DNA of 55,561 nucleotides from UBA2020 sp964551435 (lineage in GTDB: Bacteria > Pseudomonadota > Alphaproteobacteria > Micavibrionales > UBA2020), in contig CAZKBS010000011.1 of the NCBI GenBank assembly GCA_964551435.1, positions 1-55,561 on the forward strand. Direction: 5' to 3'. The position numbers and the translations under genes were made by a program. Numbering within the stretch: the stretch's first letter is position 1; every line of letters starts with the position of its first letter. Below the pieces are notes generated by a model. The model saw only the letters and a program-made list of their open reading frames with translations, was not told where the DNA came from and searched no databases. Below, one piece after another: positions 8,400 through 14,388 of the stretch.

Positions 8400-8449
8400 G
8401 ATCACACAGGTCGGGGATAAAGGATGTCCATACTTCAGTTTAACACATT

Positions 8450-8806
8450 TTAAACTGTTTTTTCATAGATGACGAAGAATTTTCGTACAGGTGTTACGGC
8501 TTCCCATGTCCCGCTGAAGCCAGCGGGGATTAAAAAGCTCGCGGGGGCGCGGAATTCCTCGGTTTTTCCGGCATCGTCGGTCAGGCGCACGGTGCCTTCG
8601 GTCAGGGTGCAGAATTCATCTTCGCTATAGGATACGCGCCACGTTCCGGCGCTGCATTCGTATACGCCGGCACAAAACTCGCCGCTCTTGCTCGTATAGC
8701 GGACATCGAAAGCGTGATCGGGCGTTCCGGATACCACCTTGCTGCTATCGACGGCGCTGCGCTCCGCATGCGTGAGGGGGGCGGGGGAGAAATGAATGAT
8801 GCTCAT
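8450..8806 (-). CDS. Small cupin-domain protein
   Basis: A 118-residue single-domain cupin close to the Cupin_3 (DUF861) group: GVYECSAGTWRVSYSEDEFCTLTEGTVRLTD gives the first motif region and FLIPAGFSGTWEAVTPVRKFFVIYEK the second. The metal-binding His set of classical cupins is reduced here, with Asp and Glu in the first motif, as is usual in DUF861. Function is unknown; relatives handle ureidoglycine or small ligands. The ATG at 8806 was chosen because the protein then starts just before the fold; an ATG at 8845 would add 13 residues without similarity. It is followed 51 bases later by the C26 hydrolase and may share its mRNA. Confidence 0.8.
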   Translation of the reverse strand: MSIIHFSPAPLTHAERSAVDSSKVVSGTPDHAFDVRYTSKSGEFCAGVYECSAGTWRVSYSEDEFCTLTEGTVRLTDDAGKTEEFRAPASFLIPAGFSGTWEAVTPVRKFFVIYEKTV

Positions 8807-9112
8807 ACAGTCTGACCTTGCCGTCGTTGAACCGTGTATCAGCATAAATAAGGTCGGTGACCTTGTCGAGGGCGCCCCGCGTCGCGCGAGAGAATGGGGA
8901 TGATTCGCGGCAGCTGCCGATGTAAACGGTCTTGCGATATCGCCCCCGTGACACCGCGAAGCGCACGACCGAAGACCGGTGTGTGCGGGCGCTGCCGGTA
9001 CAGGTGATGATGAATGCGTTGCAGAAAATCCGCCGTAATCCTCTGCGGTGATACATGAAAATTTTCAGCACAATTTTTTATGCGCCATAGATATTTTTTT
9101 GCCGCAAAAAAA
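8807..9112. other. Gene-free stretch upstream of the cupin gene
   Basis: About 300 bases hold no gene I can support. A minus-strand frame to 9071 exists but overlaps the cupin start, is very Arg-rich and has no family look. A partly self-complementary segment (CGGTCTT near 8928, AAGACCGG near 8972) could form structure. The cupin promoter should lie here, but I could not recognise it. Confidence 0.5.
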
Positions 9113-9139
9113 CAAAACGCGCCATCGTGCGGCGCGTTT
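9113..9139 (-). terminator. Intrinsic terminator of the H1-like gene
   Basis: The stem AAACGCGCC (9115-9123) pairs with GGCGCGTTT (9131-9139). Read on the minus strand it is followed by a long T-rich tract (TTTTGTTTTTTTGC). It lies about 110 bases downstream of the stop at 9249. A second hairpin, GGGCGCC/GGCGCCC at 9196-9216, sits between them. Confidence 0.7.
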
Positions 9140-9248
9140 GAAACAGAAACATCAATATACGTTTTATATGCGTATTTATTGCGCTAAATGAAGAAGGGCG
9201 CCGTAGCCTGGCGCCCCTCTCAATGCAAGAAAAGTAAGTTCGTAGAAC

Positions 9249-9398
9249 TTACTTCTTCTTAGCAACTTTTTTCTTAGCAACTTTTTTCTTAGCAGCAGGT
9301 TTTTTTGCTGCTTTTTTAGCAGCAGGTTTTTTTGCTGCTTTTTTAGCTGCCGGTTTTTTAGCAGCTGCTTTTTTCACGGTTTTCTTTTTCGTAGCCAT
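9249..9398 (-). CDS. Histone H1-like Lys/Ala/Pro-rich basic protein
   Basis: A 49-residue protein, MATKKKTVKKAAAKKPAAKK and onward, made almost only of Lys, Ala, Pro and Val. A nine-residue unit, KKPAAKKAA, recurs, followed by KKKVAKKKVAKKK at the end. Such sequences resemble the C-terminal tail of eukaryotic histone H1 and the bacterial H1-like and AlgP/HctB-type DNA-binding tails, so nucleoid binding through charge is the likely role. The gene is complete: ATG at 9398 with an AGGGAAG ribosome site, TAA at 9249-9251, a consensus-like promoter at 9474-9503 and a terminator at 9113-9139. It is therefore a stand-alone gene and not a fragment. The codons are monotonous (AAA, AAG, GCA, GCT), so the repeat could be length-variable between strains. 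Confidence 0.85.
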   Translation of the reverse strand: MATKKKTVKKAAAKKPAAKKAAKKPAAKKAAKKPAAKKKVAKKKVAKKK

Positions 9399-9473
9399 TT
9401 GTTTTCTTCCCTATTTGAAGTTGACACATTAGTCGAATGAAGATTACTCCGTCACTCTCCTAATCATAATTAT

Positions 9474-9503
9474 ATTTTAGAACGTGATTCTCAGGATTGT
9501 CAA
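9474..9503 (-). promoter_or_regulatory. Sigma-70-type promoter of the H1-like gene
   Basis: On the minus strand, TTGACA (9503-9498), an 18-base spacer and TAAAAT (9479-9474) match the -35 and -10 consensus in 11 of 12 positions. It leaves a leader of about 70 bases before the ATG at 9398. This is the best promoter match I found in the window and suggests strong expression. Confidence 0.75.
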
Positions 9504-9514
9504 AACATAATTGA

Positions 9515-9550
9515 CAAGACGGACACTGCGGGTGCGCAGAGTCCGTCTTG
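9515..9550 (-). terminator. Hairpin downstream of the small exported protein gene
   Basis: CAAGACGGAC (9515-9524) pairs perfectly with GTCCGTCTTG (9541-9550), with an inner TGCG/CGCA pairing. It lies about 60 bases downstream of the minus-strand stop at 9609. The T-rich tail on that strand is weak, so termination is plausible but not certain. Confidence 0.55.
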
Positions 9551-9608
9551 CTGTGTCATTTTGGTTGCAGCTTGCACGGCGCGATGATGTGCGCGTGATG
9601 CGCCGGTA

Positions 9609-9956
9609 TCAGGGCGCAACCGGTGCAGCAGGCTGGTTGTCAAAGTAGCGTGTTTTGACTTCTTCTGCTGCATGTCCATGTCTGACCATGCAGTCGGTGA
9701 AGGCTTTGTCATGCGCTTCCTGCGTCATATCTTCGGTGCTGGCAGCCAGTTCTGTCTCGCAGGTCTCTGCGTTTTGCATGAAACGCGCAACATCGGCGGA
9801 AACCTCTTCATTGCTGGTGTTTTCAGCTGTTGCAGGGGCTTCGGGCGCCGCGCTTTCCACCGCTTTTTCCATTCCGTTTTGCGCCTGCGCCAGATACGAA
9901 ACACTGACGAAGGCGATCAGTCCAAGAAGGATGGCGAGGCTCAGGTATTTTTTCAT
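9609..9956 (-). CDS. Small exported protein of unknown function
   Basis: A 115-residue protein starting at ATG 9956 (GGAG 7 bases upstream). It has a clean signal peptide, MKKYLSLAILLGLIAFVSVS, ending AQAQ. The mature part is acidic and low in complexity at first (Glu, Ala, Pro, Thr), then helical with two cysteines in NAETCETEL and FTDCMVRHG that could form a disulphide. It ends in a Pro/Ala tail. I recognise no family. A location in the periplasm is the only supported statement. The frame extends upstream to 10313, but that part is Arg/His-rich, lacks a good start and is judged non-coding. Confidence 0.75.
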   Translation of the reverse strand: MKKYLSLAILLGLIAFVSVSYLAQAQNGMEKAVESAAPEAPATAENTSNEEVSADVARFMQNAETCETELAASTEDMTQEAHDKAFTDCMVRHGHAAEEVKTRYFDNQPAAPVAP

Positions 9957-10612
9957 GGGAAGGCTCCGGATGAACAGGGTGGGGAGAAACGGGGAGATGA
10001 TATCGACATCGTTGTTAGAGTCGCGACGTCCAACAATTCTTGCGCCCCTTTGTTCCGCATGCAAGAGGGGTGATGTGTTTATTCGCATCTCATCAAGACC
10101 AAGACATGCAGATGTGCGGCGATGTGCGCGCTTCAGTCGTGCGTCACATGGTGATGCGATCTCACGCATGTGATGTTCCGTGCGAAGGGCATCAACGTTT
10201 GCGCGCGATGTCGCGCTTTTATATCTGCGCAGCGCCTGCGTGGTGTGCGGGCGCGGCGAGTTTGCGTTGTGATTTTCTGATGCGCGGCTGCGCAGCGTGT
10301 GCTTCGCATGCATATATATAGTAAGGGGCCGGCGGGGGCGGGTGAAAAGCCTGTACGTTTTTTAAGTCACTGAAAATAAACGAAAACTTTTATGGTTTTT
10401 GGGTAACCCTTTCAAAACAAAGCGCTATTTGTTTTGCGCGTGCGGGGAGCGATGGCTATATATATGTAATTCATGTGCGAAGGATGGCGTCCGCGATTTA
10501 AATCCGCCGCCAAGGGCATAAATTTGTGAACAGTCGTTTCTGCGCAAAGCAAAGATAGAGCCGCAGGTTTATTCTGCAGCGCTTTGAAATGATTAAAATT
10601 TCCAGAAGAAAA
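9957..10612. other. 656-base gene-free region with unusual composition
   Basis: No gene is supported between the small exported protein and tRNA-Lys. The part from about 10070 to 10320 is dense in GATGTG, GCGATG, GCATG and GCGCGC words. It has long runs of alternating purine and pyrimidine, ending in CGCATGCATATATATA at 10305-10320, a sequence type prone to unusual helices. From 10340 on, the sequence becomes AT-rich with short A and T tracts and a perfect hairpin at 10413-10436. A small RNA or a remnant gene is possible. I could not match any known RNA by eye. Confidence 0.5.
10413..10436. repeat. Perfect 9-bp inverted repeat
   Basis: CAAAACAAA (10413-10421), loop GCGCTA, TTTGTTTTG (10428-10436). 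It lies inside the gene-free region. It may be an operator or a weak terminator; no downstream gene is close enough to decide. Confidence 0.5.
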
Positions 10613-10688
10613 TGGTGATCCCGGTGGGATTTGAACCCACGACCCTCTGATTAAAAGTCAGATGCTCTACCGCTGAGCTACGGAATCA
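10613..10688 (-). tRNA. tRNA-Lys (anticodon TTT)
   Basis: The minus strand folds as a complete tRNA of 76 bases including an encoded CCA. The acceptor stem is TGATTCC with GGGATCA (one T-G pair). The D-arm is GCTCAGCGGTAGAGC, the anticodon arm CTGACTTTTAATCAG reads TTT, and the T-arm GTGGGTTCAAATCCCAC is canonical. The anticodon assigns lysine (AAA/AAG). Confidence 0.96.
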
Positions 10689-10705
10689 CATATCGAAGGA
10701 CTTGG

Positions 10706-10734
10706 ACATTAAGGTTTTTCCAAGGTGTGGTCAA
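10706..10734 (-). promoter_or_regulatory. Probable promoter of tRNA-Lys
   Basis: On the minus strand TTGACC (10734-10729), a 17-base spacer and TAATGT (10711-10706) lie 17 bases before the tRNA 5' end. The -35 is good and the -10 moderate. Confidence 0.5.
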
Positions 10735-10838
10735 GGTAATAGATGAAAAACCTTCTTTTGTAAATTGCAAAGTGCGGGCGTGTTTCATTTATTATTAATG
10801 CCTTGATATTATGATAAATTGTCAAAAAGAGGGCAAGA

Positions 10839-12143
10839 ATGTCCGAACATCTTCGTGAAAATTTCGATCTTCAGGCGCAGCAGCTGCAAAAACATTTTCA
10901 TGTGCTGGTGCTGGGCGCAGGGGTGATGGGGCAGCGGCATATCGCCTCGATGCTGGAAGTTGCCGAAAAGGTACTGGCGCCCAAGGGCATCACGCTCGAG
11001 ATTGCCGCCGTCGACAGGCGCGATGATATACGCGCGGCTTTGCCGCCAGTGGTCAAGACATATGCCGATATGGATGCGGCGCTTGCGGCGCAAAAACCCG
11101 ATATCGCGCTGATGGCGTTTAACGACGACCAGCACATCTCTGCTTTCCGTAAATTGTTTGATGCCTGCCCGGATTTAAAAGCCGTACTGACAGAAAAGCC
11201 GCTGACGGAACATCTGCGCGAAGCGCGCGAGATAGAGCCGGAGCTGCGCAAAAGATATCTCAGCATGAATACGGTGGCGAATTTCAGTCCCGTCTTTGAC
11301 CGCCTGCGCGAAGAGCTGCCGAAGCTGGAGGCGGAAGTGGGCGGGCTCAGGCCTTTCGGCTTTGAAGCCATCTGGGGCAAGAACCGCACGGCGGATACGC
11401 GCCCCTCTATCGGTGTGCCGAGCGAGTCGGTGCATGCCTTGTCGATCATCGCCGATATGTTTGGCCACGGGCGTTTGTCGATGGAAAGCGGGGATGGCAA
11501 GAAAGGATACCTCAGCGCCAAAGCCGCCGATGTGATTTACGAGATCGATTCGACCTTCCGTTCCGGCAAAACCGGTGTGCCGGTGTCGTTTCATGCCAGC
11601 TATGTTTTCGAGAGCCAGCACCGCAAGGTGACGGCCTATTATCATGCGGGCGATGGCGGCGTAGTGGCGGCGGAGCTGGATTTCGACGTCAAATACAACG
11701 GCCAGAACTCCGACAGGCTGCGCCTGCACCGCATTGACGCGGCATCGGGCAAGGTCACGACGCTGCTGGACGAATATCCCGATAAAATCGTCAATGGCGC
11801 GCCGCACGGACTGCTGCGCGGCGACCGTATCACGGCCTTTATCAGCCTGAGCCTGACGGATTTTCTGACGCCACCGCAAAAACGCGCCCCTGCGCTGGCC
11901 GCGCGCCTCAGCAATCTGGATGCCGCGCTGGAAGTGCAGGCGGAGGTCGAGCAGATCAACCCGCAAAACCGCCTCCTGCGCACCGTGCAGGTGGATGCCG
12001 ATCCGCAGCAACTGGTCAGGCCGAAATACACATCGATTGCCGATGCGGGGGCGGATGACGTCAAGGCGCGTCTGGCCGCGCTGGAGGCATTACAAAAACC
12101 CGCGCCGCCACGCCCCGCGTGGAAGCCGCCGCTGCGCAGCTAG
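10839..12143 (+). CDS. Gfo/Idh/MocA-like NAD(P)-dependent oxidoreductase
   Basis: A 434-residue protein with an N-terminal Rossmann fold: HVLVLGAGVMGQRHIASML near residues 21-39 holds the GxGxxG cofactor loop. The segment KPDIALMAFNDDQH, then AVLTEKPLTEH, matches the EKP signature of the Gfo/Idh/MocA family, whose lysine takes part in catalysis. The C-terminal half lacks obvious similarity and ends in a Pro/Arg tail. Family members oxidise or reduce sugars and cyclitols. No sugar-pathway genes lie nearby, so the substrate is unknown. It has a good AGAGGG ribosome site. It is convergent with coaD, with 18 bases between the stops. Confidence 0.75.
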   Translation: MSEHLRENFDLQAQQLQKHFHVLVLGAGVMGQRHIASMLEVAEKVLAPKGITLEIAAVDRRDDIRAALPPVVKTYADMDAALAAQKPDIALMAFNDDQHISAFRKLFDACPDLKAVLTEKPLTEHLREAREIEPELRKRYLSMNTVANFSPVFDRLREELPKLEAEVGGLRPFGFEAIWGKNRTADTRPSIGVPSESVHALSIIADMFGHGRLSMESGDGKKGYLSAKAADVIYEIDSTFRSGKTGVPVSFHASYVFESQHRKVTAYYHAGDGGVVAAELDFDVKYNGQNSDRLRLHRIDAASGKVTTLLDEYPDKIVNGAPHGLLRGDRITAFISLSLTDFLTPPQKRAPALAARLSNLDAALEVQAEVEQINPQNRLLRTVQVDADPQQLVRPKYTSIADAGADDVKARLAALEALQKPAPPRPAWKPPLRS

Positions 12144-12161
12144 GCCTGACCCGAGAGAGGG

Positions 12162-12743
12162 TTATCCGGCTTTTTTGAATTTCTTTTGCAGCGCCTTGTT
12201 CACGGACGGGGTGACGAAGTGGCCGATGTCGCCGCCCAGACGCCCGATTTCCTTGACGAAGCGGGAGGATACGAACTGGAACTTGTCCTGCGACATCAGG
12301 AACACTGTTTCGATATCCTTGTTCAGATAGGCGTTCATGCCTGCCATCTGGAATTCATATTCGAAATCCGACACGGCGCGCAGGCCGCGCACGATAACGC
12401 GGGCATCCACATCCTCGACGAATTGCATCAAAAGCTTGCTGAAGGGGACGACTTCCCACGACTTGCCACGAATTTTCGGATTATTGGCAAGGTCGGTTTC
12501 CATCATCTTCACGCGCTCTTCGGTATTGAACAACGGTCCCTTGCCCGGATTGTCGGCAACGGCGACGACCAGATGGTCGACAACCTTCAGCGCCCGCTCG
12601 ATGATATCCAGATGGCCGAGGGTCACGGGGTCGAACGTGCCCGGATAAACACCGGTCAGGTGTTGTTTGTGTTTGCCGGCAGCAGGTTGCTTCTTCGCGG
12701 CGGCTTTTTTTGTGGATGCTTTTTTCATGCGCGCTGTTACCAT
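12162..12743 (-). CDS. coaD: Phosphopantetheine adenylyltransferase
   Basis: Transfers AMP from ATP to 4'-phosphopantetheine, the fourth step of coenzyme A synthesis. The nucleotidyltransferase signature GVYPGTFDPVTLGH, the RGLRAVSDFEYEFQMA loop and the C-terminal FVSSRFVKEIGRLGGDI (ISSR-like) are all present. The enzyme core is of normal length, but the N-terminus carries about 22 extra residues rich in Lys and Ala (MKKASTKKAAAKKQPAAGK), similar in style to the H1-like protein at 9249. Start is uncertain between ATG 12743 and ATG 12728, neither with a clear ribosome site; longer starts would overlap the divergent gene at 12799. Confidence 0.94.
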   Translation of the reverse strand: MVTARMKKASTKKAAAKKQPAAGKHKQHLTGVYPGTFDPVTLGHLDIIERALKVVDHLVVAVADNPGKGPLFNTEERVKMMETDLANNPKIRGKSWEVVPFSKLLMQFVEDVDARVIVRGLRAVSDFEYEFQMAGMNAYLNKDIETVFLMSQDKFQFVSSRFVKEIGRLGGDIGHFVTPSVNKALQKKFKKAG

Positions 12744-12798
12744 CTGTTTGTCTGCGGATGCGATGTCACGAGATTGAAACAGTTTAAGGTAAAGCGCA

Positions 12799-13740
12799 AT
12801 GATAAAGACAAAAAACGGAGCAGGACATCCCTTCGCCATCGGCGGCCACCGCGGGCTTGGCTGCACCGATCATGGCTTTTACCAGCCCTTGCGCGATATC
12901 GCCGCGCTGCCTGTCGAAAATACGGCCGAAAGCGTCAAGGCGGCCTTTGCCGCAGGGGCGGATTATGTAGAAATCGACGCCGCGATGTCGGCGGATGGCG
13001 AAATCTTTACCCTGCACAACGTCGTGCCCGCCGACCATTTTTTCGGTGCGGCGCCTGCGGGGCATCTCAATACGCTGCCGTTTGCGGAAATACAAAAATT
13101 CAAAACGGGACGTCATGCCAATGGCCGCATCGCGCCGCTGTCCGAAACGCTGGCCTTGATTGCTGCGGTATCACCCCAAACCCTGCCATGGGATGTGAAT
13201 ATCGAGATAAAGGGGGTGCAAGGATCCGGCCAGCCGCTGGAGGCGAATGATTTCATCAACCGCCTTGCCGCTGTGGTGCAGGCATCGCCCGTGCCGCCCG
13301 CGCGGGTACTGTTTTCATCCTTCGCGCTGCATAATATCATCGCCATGTCGCGCGCGCTGCCGCAGGCTCAATACGGCATGCTGTTCGGGGAGAAGCCGGA
13401 ATCCAGCCCCATCTATGCCGATCGCCGCGAAGACTTCGCCTGCCGCTATCAGCCCTATCATCCGGCGGCACTGGCGGCGGTGATGGCAGCATGGCAAGAT
13501 AAAACGGCGCAAGGGACGGCACAGGGGGCGGCGCTGTCCTATGTGCATCCGGAATTCGCCACCTTGACGCCCGACAGCATCATGATGGCGCAGGCGCACG
13601 GGCTGGGTATCAATAGCTGGGCGCTATTCGAAGAAATGACGCCCGCCCGCAAAGCGGCCTATATGCGTATACATGACATCTGCGAAGCCGAAGGTGTGCC
13701 CTTCACGGTTATTACCGATTATGTCGATGCCTTCAGATAG
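12799..13740 (+). CDS. Glycerophosphodiester phosphodiesterase-family protein
   Basis: The TIM-barrel GDPD family hydrolyses glycerophosphodiesters to glycerol-3-phosphate and an alcohol. The 313 residues show GGHRG near the start with the catalytic His, ENTAESVKAAFAAGADYVEIDAA with the metal-binding Glu pair and Asp, and GEIFTLHN with the second catalytic His. Later, DVNIEIKG gives another metal-site Glu, and GLGINSWAL gives the C-terminal strand with Trp. There is no signal peptide, so a cytoplasmic enzyme is expected. It starts just 55 bases from the divergent coaD and is followed 12 bases on by an acetyltransferase gene, probably one transcription unit. Confidence 0.88.
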   Translation: MIKTKNGAGHPFAIGGHRGLGCTDHGFYQPLRDIAALPVENTAESVKAAFAAGADYVEIDAAMSADGEIFTLHNVVPADHFFGAAPAGHLNTLPFAEIQKFKTGRHANGRIAPLSETLALIAAVSPQTLPWDVNIEIKGVQGSGQPLEANDFINRLAAVVQASPVPPARVLFSSFALHNIIAMSRALPQAQYGMLFGEKPESSPIYADRREDFACRYQPYHPAALAAVMAAWQDKTAQGTAQGAALSYVHPEFATLTPDSIMMAQAHGLGINSWALFEEMTPARKAAYMRIHDICEAEGVPFTVITDYVDAFR

Positions 13741-13752
13741 GGAGGGGCTACT

Positions 13753-14313
13753 ATGCACATAGAAACCGGCCGCCTGCTGATAAAGCCGCTGCAGCCACGC
13801 TTTGTGCCTGAAATACAGGCCGCAAAAGAAGAGGTTTGGGGCGAGCTGCAAACATGGATGAGCTGGGCCTACGACGACCAGCAACCGCAAAGAGCGATGG
13901 AAGCCTTTGCCGCCAGCCTGAATCCCGCAAGGCCGTTTGATGTCGCTGCCTGCTTTGCACGTGATAACGGAAAATTCGCGGTAATGGGCGGTATCATGGA
14001 CGATGGCGACGGCGTTTTTGCCACGGGCTATTGGTGCGCGCTCTCCCAGCGCGGCAAGGGCTATGCAACCGAAGCGACAAACGCCGCCATCCGCTACGCC
14101 TTCGATGTGCTGGACGCAAAACGCGTGAACATTAATTACTACGAAGGCAACCACAACAGTCGCCGCGTGATAGAAAAGCTCGGCTTCACGTTCGTCGGCA
14201 CCGACAAGGGTGGGCATCTGCGCTGTTCCGACGGCGTCCCCCTCGATGTTCACCGCTTCACCATGAGAGACCCGTCGGTGTTGCCGCCGCTGGAATGGCG
14301 GCTGGTGGTGTGA
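13753..14313 (+). CDS. GNAT-family N-acetyltransferase (RimJ/RimL type)
   Basis: A 186-residue acetyltransferase. It starts with the RimJ/RimL-like strand IETGRLLIKPLQPRFV. The acetyl-CoA pyrophosphate loop is SQRGKGYATEAT near residue 98 (consensus Q/RxxGxG/A). NHNSRRVIEKLGFTFVGT is the usual motif B end with Asn and the KLGF strand. The protein or small-molecule substrate cannot be told. A strong GGGAGGGG ribosome site precedes ATG 13753. It ends before a bidirectional terminator shared with gyrA. Confidence 0.87.
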   Translation: MHIETGRLLIKPLQPRFVPEIQAAKEEVWGELQTWMSWAYDDQQPQRAMEAFAASLNPARPFDVAACFARDNGKFAVMGGIMDDGDGVFATGYWCALSQRGKGYATEATNAAIRYAFDVLDAKRVNINYYEGNHNSRRVIEKLGFTFVGTDKGGHLRCSDGVPLDVHRFTMRDPSVLPPLEWRLVV

Positions 14314-14335
14314 CGGTTGATGAAATAGAGACAAC

Positions 14336-14370
14336 AAAAAAGGCGCGGAGACTGTTCCGCGCCTTTTTTT
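14336..14370. terminator. Bidirectional intrinsic terminator
   Basis: AGGCGCGGA pairs with TCCGCGCCT around a 6-base loop, with A-run and T-run on the two flanks. It separates the convergent acetyltransferase and gyrA genes. Confidence 0.9.
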
Positions 14371-14388
14371 GTTTTATGCAACGAAGGA

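Noticed and set aside
8745..9071. 108-codon minus-strand frame upstream of the cupin gene
   Set aside because: It overlaps the cupin start in another frame, is Arg/Ser-rich and has no ribosome site.
9242..9400. A and T runs read as a simple repeat or CRISPR-like array
   Set aside because: The repeat is explained by Lys/Ala/Pro codons of a single frame with start, stop, promoter and terminator. There are no spacers.
9957..10313. Upstream extension of the small exported protein
   Set aside because: It would put a 119-residue Arg/His-rich segment before a clean signal peptide. The ATG at 9956 has a good ribosome site.
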